The notes: generated by a model from the sequence alone, not told the origin. DNA of 6,376 nucleotides from Anaerolineae bacterium (GCA_020433785.1 JAGRCC010000084.1:1-6376), one strand, 5' to 3'. Shown: positions 1 through 6,348, numbered from the stretch's first letter. Numbers and translations are program-made.

Positions 1-1
1 G

Positions 2-1942
2 GCGGCGGGGTTGCACTTCTTCGCTCTGACCGATCATGCGTGGTGGATGAGTCAAAGTGAGTGGACCAAAACATTGACTCAAACCAAGGCAGCCACCGTA
101 CCCGACGAGTTCATCGCCCTACACGGGTTGGAATGGACTCATGACACTGTCGGCCACATTAATCTCTTCAATACCGAGACTTTAGTCAGCCACACCAACC
201 CATTATTTGCTGATCTGTCCGGTCTTTACACCTGGCTGGCCGCCAACCCCCACGTCATCGCCCAGTTCAACCACCCCGACCCCAGCTATGGCGGCACTTT
301 TGCCGATTTCGCCTATCACCCGGCCGCGGCTCAGATCGTGAGTTTACAAGAAATTGGCAACAACGCCCAGCGGTACACGACCTACGAAGCGTCCTTTGTG
401 CAGAGCAACGCGGTCGGTTGGAGAACCGCGCCAGCCAATAACAGCGATCACCACGCTTCTGCCTGGGGCAGCGATAACCCGGCGCGAACGGGCATCATCG
501 CGCCTGATCTGACGACCGAAAGTGTGCTCGATGCCCTGCGGCGGCGGCGGGTTTTCGCCACGGAAGATAGCAACCTGGCGGTCGCGCTACGGGTTGGCGC
601 TGACTGGATGGGCAGTACCCTAAACCGCGTCGGAATTATTCCGCTAACCATCGAGGCCGTTGATCAGGACGCCGAGGCCGCGACGCTGTTTCTGTATGAT
701 CGAAATTTGCTGGTAGCGACCCATCACCTCTCGTCCAATGGGCAATGGCAGATTTCCATCGAAGCGCGGCCGGGTCACTACTTTTGGGTCAAAGTTATCC
801 AGGCCGATGGGGATACGGCCTACAGCGCGCCGATCTGGATCGCCGGACAGGCCGCGCCGGAGACAGTCTACATCAACGAAGTCCTGCCTTCGCCGGGCGA
901 TGTCGATTGGGATGGCGATGGGAGCGGCGACTACCAAGATGAATGGGTCGAGCTATACAATCCGACAAATCGAGCTATTGGTTTGGGCGGCTGGCGGCTG
1001 AGCGACTCATCCAAGGCTACTTTCAATATGCCGCTATCTTTTCGCATTCCGCCGCGGGGCTATTTAACCATTTATAACAGTCAAATGGGCTTTGCACTCA
1101 ACAACAGCGCCGATACTGTTACTTTGACCCGACTTGACGGTTCAATAGCCGATACGTTTAGCTACACCAGTTCGCCCGGTTATGACGGGAGTTGGTGCCG
1201 GGTGGAGGATGGCAGCGATGAATGGAGTGATGATTGCATTGCTTCACCCGATGGCGCGAATTGGCAGCAGGGGCCGGCTCAACCGTTAAAGGTGCACGTT
1301 TACGAGGCTAAAAAACTGGCCTATGATGCCTGGGTACGGGTAACGGGCCGGGTAACGGCGCCGCCCGGTATTTTGGGGCCGCGGTCGATGTATATTCAAG
1401 ATGACTCCGCCGGGATACTGGTATATTTGCCCAAGAGTCATGCCCTCCAGCTCAATTTGGGCGACAAAGTCACGGTCGAAGGCAACCTCAGGCAGTTTGG
1501 CAGCGAGTTCGAAATTGTGGTGCGCCACCGCAGCAAGGTGAAATTCATTGAAGCGGGCAGCCCCCCACCGCCCCTGCCGGTGGCCACGACCATGATGCTG
1601 GAGCCGTTTGAAGGCCGGTTGGTGATGCTGCGCGGACAGGCCGTTCGCTTTAAAGGGGTGACCACCTTTTGGGTCGATGACGGCACAGACCCGGCCAAAG
1701 TTTATATCCGGAGCACCACCGGCATCAAAAAACCGTTTATCGAACCCGGAACAATGGTCACGATCGTCGGCATTGTCAGCCAATATTCCGATCCCGACAA
1801 CCCTACTCGCTACGATTACCGCTTATTACCCCGCTTTCAAGCGGATTTGGGCTTCCCGTCGCCAATAGAACCGGCAGAACCGGCCACGGAGCGCACGTCG
1901 GATAAGCGGCCTTCGTTGTTACCTGAAACGGGCAGCCGGTAA
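2..1942 (+). CDS. PHP-domain metallohydrolase with lamin-tail and OB-fold domains (5' partial)
   Basis: The frame is open from base 2, so the true start lies upstream; the TTG at 11 is mid-domain. Numbering that codon as residue 1, residues 1-200 resemble a CehA/McbA-like PHP metallohydrolase: ALTDH (5-9), GLEWTH (39-44), FNHPDP (86-91) and SDHHAS (145-150) supply likely metal ligands. The usual first HxH motif would be off the window. Residues ~205-278 look like a beta-sandwich. Residues ~285-420 form a lamin-tail domain (INEVLPSPGD; EWVELYN; GLGGWRLSD; NNSADTVTL; ending SPDGAN) with an acidic calcium-loop-like insert at D299/D301/D303 and a possible C396-C409 disulfide. Residues ~437-515 and ~528-615 resemble two OB folds (VTGRV, YIQDDSAGILVY; VMLRGQAV, FWVDDG). 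The protein is probably exported, but any signal peptide is outside. It ends LPETGSR without a membrane anchor. The substrate is unknown. Confidence 0.88.
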   Translation, partial: AAGLHFFALTDHAWWMSQSEWTKTLTQTKAATVPDEFIALHGLEWTHDTVGHINLFNTETLVSHTNPLFADLSGLYTWLAANPHVIAQFNHPDPSYGGTFADFAYHPAAAQIVSLQEIGNNAQRYTTYEASFVQSNAVGWRTAPANNSDHHASAWGSDNPARTGIIAPDLTTESVLDALRRRRVFATEDSNLAVALRVGADWMGSTLNRVGIIPLTIEAVDQDAEAATLFLYDRNLLVATHHLSSNGQWQISIEARPGHYFWVKVIQADGDTAYSAPIWIAGQAAPETVYINEVLPSPGDVDWDGDGSGDYQDEWVELYNPTNRAIGLGGWRLSDSSKATFNMPLSFRIPPRGYLTIYNSQMGFALNNSADTVTLTRLDGSIADTFSYTSSPGYDGSWCRVEDGSDEWSDDCIASPDGANWQQGPAQPLKVHVYEAKKLAYDAWVRVTGRVTAPPGILGPRSMYIQDDSAGILVYLPKSHALQLNLGDKVTVEGNLRQFGSEFEIVVRHRSKVKFIEAGSPPPPLPVATTMMLEPFEGRLVMLRGQAVRFKGVTTFWVDDGTDPAKVYIRSTTGIKKPFIEPGTMVTIVGIVSQYSDPDNPTRYDYRLLPRFQADLGFPSPIEPAEPATERTSDKRPSLLPETGSR

Positions 1943-1970
1943 GCTTAAGTTAACCGTTCTCACCCTAATT

Positions 1971-1999
1971 TTCCTCTTGGAACCGTTATGTTGTATAAT
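1971..1999 (+). promoter_or_regulatory. Candidate promoter for the zinc-ribbon FHA gene
   Basis: A perfect TATAAT lies at 1994-1999, 54 bases before the ATG at 2054. At 17-base spacing the -35 position is TTCCTC (1971-1976), a weak match, so the call rests on the -10 box. A start site near 2006 would give a leader of about 48 bases. Confidence 0.45.
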
Positions 2000-2053
2000 A
2001 CCTAGCGCCGTCAGGCTTATGTAACATTATCATGGCTCAACTAAGATAAAATA

Positions 2054-2572
2054 ATGATAATCTGTCCTTTCTGTCAGGCCGAGCAAGTAGACAATACGAT
2101 ATACTGCGGCGAATGCGGCCACTATCTGCTGGGTGAAGACGATAAAAGAAGAACCGAGCATTATGATCGGGACGAAATACACTCGAACCTCGACCCACCC
2201 ACCCAGCCCAGAATTGTGCTTCCCCTTGACTTAGTCGGGCCAATTGTCATTCATTTAACCGTGGTTACCAACCAACGGGAAATAGAGTTGCCCCTTGATA
2301 AACGGCTGCTGCTTGGCCGCATCGATCCCGCCCTCAACGTTTTCCCGGATGTTGATCTCACCCACGACGGCCCTCCGGCCAAAAGCGTTTCCCGACGACA
2401 CGCGACCATTTCAAGACAAAGTGAAAAAGTCGTAGTGGAAGATTTGGGCAGCGTCAACGGAACTTACCTCAACAGCCACCGGCTGGACCCCTACGTGCCT
2501 AACACCCTCAGCGACGGCGACACGTTGCAACTGGGCAAACTCCGCATCGAAGTTAAAATTCGCAAGCGTTAA
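2054..2572 (+). CDS. Zinc-ribbon and FHA domain protein
   Basis: A 172-residue predicted cytoplasmic protein. The N-terminus is a short zinc ribbon with two CxxC knuckles (C4/C7 and C18/C21), which supports the ATG at 2054 even though no good Shine-Dalgarno site precedes it. A charged linker (~27-60) leads to an FHA domain at about 62-170. The FHA phosphothreonine-pocket residues are present: G88-R89, S113 and H116 in SRRH, and N135-G136-T137. FHA domains bind phosphothreonine peptides, so this is probably an adaptor in Ser/Thr-kinase signalling; that is family knowledge, and no kinase is visible here. The FHA domain is about 65% identical by eye to the one at 2897-3277, indicating duplication. 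The zinc ribbon may bind a partner or nucleic acid, but nothing in the sequence decides which. Confidence 0.9.
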   Translation: MIICPFCQAEQVDNTIYCGECGHYLLGEDDKRRTEHYDRDEIHSNLDPPTQPRIVLPLDLVGPIVIHLTVVTNQREIELPLDKRLLLGRIDPALNVFPDVDLTHDGPPAKSVSRRHATISRQSEKVVVEDLGSVNGTYLNSHRLDPYVPNTLSDGDTLQLGKLRIEVKIRKR

Positions 2573-2649
2573 CCCCTCATCTCTAACCATTTTCATACAC
2601 CGCTCTCATAGCCCTCATATTTGATTACCGGATAATGATAGTACTTTTG

Positions 2650-2673
2650 TGGGAGGATACCTGGGAGGGTAAT
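2650..2673 (+). repeat. Imperfect tandem 12-base repeat with two SD-like cores
   Basis: Two adjacent 12-base units, 2650-2661 and 2662-2673, both begin TGGGAGG and then diverge. The second places GGGAGG 6 bases before the ATG at 2675, a strong ribosome binding site. The first copy is too far upstream to serve any start codon I can see. Confidence 0.6.
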
Positions 2674-2674
2674 A

Positions 2675-2893
2675 ATGAACTACAAAGATAATGAATTGGG
2701 GTTAACAGAACTTTTGCAGGGACTGGAGTTGATCCCGCAAACCTCGCCGCCGGTCTATATTCTCAATAACATTTTAATCGGTTATGATAAGTCGGAACGA
2801 ATAAAAATTATTGCCGGTAGACGCCAACCGTTATCGGTCAAGCCGATTTGGGTGCATCCATTTAAAGACTGGAAAAGGAGATTTGTGAGGTAA
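2675..2893 (+). CDS. Hypothetical 72-residue protein upstream of the second FHA gene
   Basis: I do not recognise this protein. It is probably translated: a strong GGGAGG site sits 6 bases before the ATG, and the gene is packed 3 bases before the next start codon. The N-terminal third is acidic and leucine-rich (LTELLQGLELI, residues 10-20). The middle has alternating hydrophobic residues (VYILNNILIGYD, 27-38) and the C-terminus is basic and aromatic (PIWVHPFKDWKRRFVR, 57-72). There is no cysteine, no evident membrane segment and no signal peptide. GC is about 42% by count, lower than the flanking genes appear. It is in the same frame as the following FHA gene, separated from its ATG only by TAA and one ACT codon, so it could be the N-terminal part of a once-longer protein. 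Otherwise it is a small, translationally coupled partner. Confidence 0.6.
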   Translation: MNYKDNELGLTELLQGLELIPQTSPPVYILNNILIGYDKSERIKIIAGRRQPLSVKPIWVHPFKDWKRRFVR

Positions 2894-2899
2894 ACTATG
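2885..2899 (+). promoter_or_regulatory. SD site overlapping the upstream stop codon (translational coupling)
   Basis: GAGGT (2887-2891) shares its last T with the TAA stop of the 72-residue ORF (2891-2893) and lies 5 bases before the ATG at 2897. Ribosomes terminating on the first ORF would sit on the initiation site of the second, the usual arrangement for termination-reinitiation coupling. Confidence 0.6.
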
Positions 2900-3277
2900 T
2901 GTACAGCCCCTATCGTAGTCCCGTTAATTATTCGGCTTAGTGTTGGCCTGCACGAGCGAAGAATTGTCCTGCCTGTGGATAAAACCATTCACCTGGGCCG
3001 CATCGATCCCGCTCTGGGCGTATACCCGGAGATTGATTTTACATCCGACGGCCCCGAAGCCAAAAGTGTGTCGCGCCGCCATGCCTCCATTTCAAGAACC
3101 GATAAAGGGATTTTGGTTGAAGATCTGGGCAGCGTCACCGGCACCTTTGTCAACAGTGAGCGTCTGGCCCCGTTCCTTCCGGAAATTTTAGATGACGGCG
3201 ATGAGCTCCAGCTAGGCAAACTTCGGGTTAGCGTAGGCATCGACGAAACGATACTGGCCGACCGGCCCAAACTATAA
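2897..3277 (+). CDS. FHA domain protein, without zinc ribbon
   Basis: A 126-residue protein that is almost entirely one FHA domain (about 9-115). It shows G34-R35, the SRRH motif (S59, H62), EDLGSV (75-80) and a C-terminal LQLGKLRVSV strand. It is a close paralogue of the FHA domain at 2054-2572, with about 55 of 85 core positions identical by eye, and the DNA is also similar around the RIDPAL segment. Two differences stand out. It has no cysteine-knuckle ribbon, and the conserved Asn of the NGT motif is Thr (T81-G82-T83). In characterised FHA domains that Asn contacts the phosphopeptide backbone, so binding may be altered. It is probably co-transcribed and coupled with the 72-residue ORF. 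It likely reads phosphothreonine; the partner is unknown. Confidence 0.88.
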   Translation: MCTAPIVVPLIIRLSVGLHERRIVLPVDKTIHLGRIDPALGVYPEIDFTSDGPEAKSVSRRHASISRTDKGILVEDLGSVTGTFVNSERLAPFLPEILDDGDELQLGKLRVSVGIDETILADRPKL

Positions 3278-3337
3278 TTTGTTCGAAACTTTCATTTTTT
3301 CGGCCGTTACCCGTTTGTGACGACTCGCCCGCTTCCA

Positions 3338-3346
3338 TGTTATAAT
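3338..3346 (+). promoter_or_regulatory. Extended -10 promoter element for the phosphotriesterase-family gene
   Basis: TG at 3338-3339, one base, then a perfect TATAAT at 3341-3346 form an extended -10 element, which needs little -35 sequence. The best upstream hexamer, TTGTGA at 3315-3320, is spaced too far (20 bases). A start near 3353 would leave a leader of about 34 bases before the ATG at 3387. Confidence 0.6.
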
Positions 3347-3369
3347 GAGCCTAAATTTGACCTAACGGC

Positions 3370-3387
3370 AAGGTAACAAGGTAACAA
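3370..3387 (+). repeat. Tandem duplicated ribosome binding site
   Basis: AAGGTAACA is repeated exactly, back to back (3370-3378 and 3379-3387). The final A of the second copy is the A of the ATG start. Each copy carries an AAGGT Shine-Dalgarno-like core; the second sits only 3 bases before the ATG, and the first is 12 bases before it. Confidence 0.75.
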
Positions 3388-4316
3388 TGGAACTGCAAAC
3401 CGTCACCGGGTTAATCCCCATTGAAGATGTTAAATTGGCCGATGCTCATGCCCACGTCTGGATCAATCCCCCCAAAGGCGTTTCGCCCAAATATCTGCTG
3501 GAATTGAACCACGCCCAACGCATCGATGCGGAGTTGAAAGATTTTCGCTCGGCCGGCGGAACCAGTCTCATCGACTGCCAGCCGGGCGGCTGCGGGCGCG
3601 ACGCCCGGATGCTGGTCAAATTCTCAGAAGCGCACGGTTTACATATTACCGCCACCACCGGCTTCCATCTGGAGCGATATTACCCGTCCGGCAGTTGGCT
3701 GTGGTCCGCGTCCGAAGCAATGGCGCTGGACTATTTTGTGGGGGAGTTGACCTCCGGACTGCGCGAAAACGGCGATGTTCTGGCCACGACTATCAAAATT
3801 GGCTTTGAGGAAAAAATAGAAGGTCAAACCCGGGTTCTAATGGAAGCCGCCGCCGAAGCAGCTCGACGGACGGGCGCAGCCTTGCTGTTTCATACTGAAC
3901 AGGGACTTAATGCCGAGGAACTACCGCTGTTTTTTGAAGATCGGGGGGTGCCGGCCGACCGCCTGTATCTTTGCCATTTAGACAAACGCCCTGATTTTGG
4001 CCTCCACCGCGAACTGGCCCAGGCCGGCGTTTTATTAGGCTATGATACGTTTGCCCGCTCCACTTATAAACCCCGCCAAAATGTATGGCCGCTGCTGCTG
4101 CAAATGATGCAGCGCGGATTTGAAGATCAGATTGCCGTGGGCCTAGATTTAGCCCGCAGCAGCTTGTGGCAGCACTACGGCGGCCAACCGGGCTTGGTTT
4201 ACCTGCCCGATAAGATTTTATCAAAACTGCATGGGGAGGGTTTGAGCGAAACGATCGTGTCAAAACTGACCGCCCAAAATATCGCTCGATTTTTGGTGAG
4301 GCGAGCGCCGAGTTAA
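3387..4316 (+). CDS. Phosphotriesterase-family metal-dependent hydrolase
   Basis: A 309-residue TIM-barrel amidohydrolase of the phosphotriesterase (PTE/Php) family, close to the usual length of 310-350 and complete at both ends. All expected binuclear-metal ligands are visible in order: H21 and H23 (DAHAHVW), the bridging, probably carbamylated K137 (TTIKIGF), H169 (LFHTEQG), H197 (LCHLDKRPD) and D254 (VGLDLAR). GRDARML (70-76), TTGFH (90-94) and the closing LTAQNIARFL (294-303) are family-typical. There is no signal peptide, so it is probably cytoplasmic. Relatives hydrolyse phosphotriesters, lactones or phospho-sugar lactones; the sequence does not decide, and native phosphotriesterase activity should not be assumed. 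It has its own extended -10 promoter and a duplicated SD. It faces lepB tail to tail with a 3-base gap, so it is not in an operon with its downstream neighbour. Confidence 0.9.
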   Translation: MELQTVTGLIPIEDVKLADAHAHVWINPPKGVSPKYLLELNHAQRIDAELKDFRSAGGTSLIDCQPGGCGRDARMLVKFSEAHGLHITATTGFHLERYYPSGSWLWSASEAMALDYFVGELTSGLRENGDVLATTIKIGFEEKIEGQTRVLMEAAAEAARRTGAALLFHTEQGLNAEELPLFFEDRGVPADRLYLCHLDKRPDFGLHRELAQAGVLLGYDTFARSTYKPRQNVWPLLLQMMQRGFEDQIAVGLDLARSSLWQHYGGQPGLVYLPDKILSKLHGEGLSETIVSKLTAQNIARFLVRRAPS

Positions 4317-4319
4317 GGA

Positions 4320-4925
4320 CTACTCAACCGGCCCCAGATCCTCTAACGGCCAGTAGGACAGCCAGGCTCGCCCCAAAATATGGTCGATCTCAACCGGGCC
4401 AAAAAAACGGGAGTCATGCGAAACGCCGCGATTGTCACCCAAAACAAAGATGTGATTTGGGGTGATTTTGATCGGGCCGTAATTATTCTGAACAATGTCA
4501 TCCAAATAAGGTTCGTCCAGCACCTGGCCGTCAATAAAAACGTGATTGTTGTTAATCTTGATTTCTTCGCCGGGCAACCCCACCACGCGTTTGATCAATG
4601 GTAAGGGCGAACTATCGACGCGGATGACCACCACATCCCCCCGTTGGGGCGCCGAAAACTGATACGACACCTTCTCGATCATTAATCGCTGATCAGAATG
4701 CAAGGTTGGTTCCATACTCTTACCGTGAACATAGGTCACTTGCATAATAAAAAAGTTAAGGGCCAAGGCAATCAGGGTGGCAAAGAGCACAATACTGACC
4801 ACATCTTTGACAAAACGCAGCACAATTAAGCCTAAAGGCAAGGCCGGTGTATGTTCAGGTATGATGTCTGGGGTGGATAAATTGGGTTGACAAGGTTTCA
4901 GCGGGCCGGTTTGATGTAAAGCCAT
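4320..4925 (-). CDS. lepB: Signal peptidase I
   Basis: A 201-residue type I signal peptidase (S26 family), which cleaves signal peptides of exported proteins on the outer face of the cytoplasmic membrane. An N-terminal cytoplasmic stretch of about 38 residues is followed by one membrane segment (about 41-62). The catalytic Ser is S70 in the SMEPT box and the general-base Lys is K112 in IKRVVGLPGE. The GDNRGVSHDSR box (163-173) is complete, and the C-terminal GRAWLSYWP motif is also typical. The single transmembrane anchor and short catalytic domain match the Gram-positive/Chloroflexota size class rather than the larger E. coli LepB. The ATG is supported by GGGGA on the minus strand (4936-4932), 6 bases upstream. 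The 3' end meets the convergent hydrolase gene with no room for an intergenic terminator. Confidence 0.95.
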   Translation of the reverse strand: MALHQTGPLKPCQPNLSTPDIIPEHTPALPLGLIVLRFVKDVVSIVLFATLIALALNFFIMQVTYVHGKSMEPTLHSDQRLMIEKVSYQFSAPQRGDVVVIRVDSSPLPLIKRVVGLPGEEIKINNNHVFIDGQVLDEPYLDDIVQNNYGPIKITPNHIFVLGDNRGVSHDSRFFGPVEIDHILGRAWLSYWPLEDLGPVE

Positions 4926-4940
4926 AGTAAATCCCCAAAT

Positions 4941-4969
4941 TTTATAGCTCTTTGAAAAGGCTATATAAT
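4941..4969 (+). promoter_or_regulatory. Candidate promoter for the aminotransferase gene
   Basis: TTTATA (4941-4946, four of six consensus bases) and a perfect TATAAT (4964-4969) are separated by 17 bases. Transcription would start near 4976, giving a leader of about 150 bases to the ATG at 5128. The element lies within 45 bases of the divergent lepB start, so the two transcription units share a short control region. Confidence 0.45.
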
Positions 4970-5100
4970 TTTCCTGTAAAAGTCCGAGAGGGTTGAAGCC
5001 GGGCTTTCTTGGGCGGAAATGTCGATACTTAGTTGACGATGATTGGTTGAAACTGTTTACTTATACGTATTTGGGTCAAAAACCTTCATCATTAGACCCC

Positions 5101-5114
5101 CTAACTTCGGTTAG
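5101..5114 (+). other. UUCG-capped hairpin in the aminotransferase leader
   Basis: CTAAC and GTTAG (5 base pairs) flank a TTCG loop closed by C-G, the exceptionally stable cUUCGg tetraloop type. It ends 13 bases before the ATG at 5128, where a ribosome binding site would be expected. No T-tract follows, so it is not a terminator. It may affect translation or be incidental. Confidence 0.45.
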
Positions 5115-5127
5115 AAAAAATAAACTT

Positions 5128-6264
5128 ATGCTTTCTATCCAAACTACACAACTCAATATCCCAACCGGAATGATCGATTTGGGCATTGGGCAGCCTTCCC
5201 CCTCATTATTACCGCTGGATATTCTCCGCCAAGCCGCGAGCCACCGGTTATCTCAGCCGGACCCGTCCCTGTTAGCCTATGGCGCCGAACCGGGCGATGG
5301 CTTTTTCCGGTTGGCGCTGGCCGAATTTCTCACGAGACATTATGGCGTTAGCGTCAGCGCTGATCAGTTGTTTATCACCGCCGGAGCTTCGCAGGGACTG
5401 GATTTGATTTGCACCCTCTACACTCAACCGGGCGATACGGTTTTTGTCGAAGAACCGTCCTATTTTCTGGCCTTGCGCATTTTTGCTGACCACCGCTTAA
5501 AGGTGGTTGGCCTTCCAATGGATGGCGACGGCCTGAGCCTTGAGGCGCTTGAGGAAAAGTTGGCCGAACATCGACCCGCGTTTTTGTACACAGTGCCTGT
5601 TTTTCATAATCCGGCCGGGGTCACGCTGTCCGCCGCCCGTCGGAGCCGATTGATTGAACTGAGTGAGCAGCACGATTTTCTCATTGTCGCCGATGAGGTC
5701 TATCAGCTTCTGGCCTTTAATTCTGCGCCGCCGCCGCCGTTGATGAGCTTCGATCGGTTGGGTACGGTCTTATCTTTGGGCTCGTTTTCTAAAATTCTGG
5801 CCCCTGGGCTGCGATTGGGCTGGCTGCAAGGCCGGCCGGCTTTACTGGACCGATTTATAAATAGCGGATTGTTGGACAGCGGCGGCGGCTTAAATCCTTT
5901 TACGTCTGCTATTGTTCGCAGCGTAATCGAGACAGGCCAGCAAGAAAAACATTTGGACCGACTCAACCAAGTTTACCATCAGCGAGCCGCTGCCTTGAGT
6001 TCAGCCGTGCGCCGCCTGCTGCCGGCAGACGTGACGGTTGTAGAACCGCACGGCGGTTTTTTTATGTGGCTGCAGTTCCCGGAAACGATAGACGTCGAGA
6101 CGTTACTGCCGGATTTGCATCAGCACAACCTTAACGTGCAGCCTGGGGTAAAGTTCTCTAGCCGGAGTGAACTGCGTAATTATGCCCGGCTCTGTTTCGC
6201 CTACTATGACGTCGAGGATTTAGAGGAAGGGGTGGCGCGCTTGGCCAAAGCACTGACCTTATGA
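5128..6264 (+). CDS. PLP-dependent fold-type I aminotransferase
   Basis: A 378-residue enzyme if started at the ATG at 5128. The frame is open back to a TTG at 4993, but the extra 45 residues look non-coding and precede the family's usual N-terminal IDLGIGQPSP. From M1 at 5128, cofactor-site residues are N161 (HNPAG), D189 and Y192 (ADEVYQ), the Schiff-base lysine K222 (SFSKILAPGLRLGW), R229, and a carboxylate-binding Arg at 354 (NYARLCFAYY). GITAGASQG-like residues (ITAGASQGLDL) bind phosphate. It resembles the class I/II family that includes 2-aminoadipate (LysN-like), aromatic and MocR-type aminotransferases. It lacks the GntR helix-turn-helix of MocR regulators, so it is an enzyme and not a regulator. 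The amino donor and acceptor cannot be told from sequence. No convincing SD precedes 5128. No operon partner is evident. Confidence 0.9.
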   Translation: MLSIQTTQLNIPTGMIDLGIGQPSPSLLPLDILRQAASHRLSQPDPSLLAYGAEPGDGFFRLALAEFLTRHYGVSVSADQLFITAGASQGLDLICTLYTQPGDTVFVEEPSYFLALRIFADHRLKVVGLPMDGDGLSLEALEEKLAEHRPAFLYTVPVFHNPAGVTLSAARRSRLIELSEQHDFLIVADEVYQLLAFNSAPPPPLMSFDRLGTVLSLGSFSKILAPGLRLGWLQGRPALLDRFINSGLLDSGGGLNPFTSAIVRSVIETGQQEKHLDRLNQVYHQRAAALSSAVRRLLPADVTVVEPHGGFFMWLQFPETIDVETLLPDLHQHNLNVQPGVKFSSRSELRNYARLCFAYYDVEDLEEGVARLAKALTL

Positions 6265-6348
6265 GCCATATTCAATAGCCTCGATACGGCGTTCAGGCAG
6301 TAAGTAGCAGCACAACATTAACCCGTGGAGACGTGAGAACGACGGAAG

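Noticed and set aside
1286..1783. 165-codon minus-strand ORF inside the multidomain gene
   Set aside because: It lies opposite a clearly coding frame with OB-fold motifs; its translation shows no recognisable domain or initiation site.
2032..2049. Five-codon mini-ORF (MAQLR) just before the zinc-ribbon FHA gene
   Set aside because: No ribosome binding site precedes it, and it has no attenuator-like codon run or terminator; a chance ATG is the simpler reading.
3278..3305. Possible terminator after the second FHA gene (GTTCGAAAC followed by a T-run)
   Set aside because: The stem is only 3 base pairs, too weak for an intrinsic terminator.
3907..4263. 118-codon minus-strand ORF inside the hydrolase gene
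   Set aside because: It overlaps the metal-ligand region of a well-supported gene, and its composition looks like an antisense shadow.
4941..4946. TATAAA on the minus strand as the lepB -10 box
   Set aside because: It would start transcription near 4934, inside the SD GGGGA, and there is no matching -35 element.
5101..5114. Hairpin as an intrinsic terminator or attenuator
   Set aside because: It has only 5 base pairs, with an A-rich rather than T-rich tract after it on the plus strand and no T-tract after it on the minus strand.
4993..5127. TTG start at 4993 giving a 423-residue aminotransferase
   Set aside because: The extra 45 residues show no family motif and precede the normal N-terminus; the TTG has no clear SD. 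The ATG at 5128 fits the family length.
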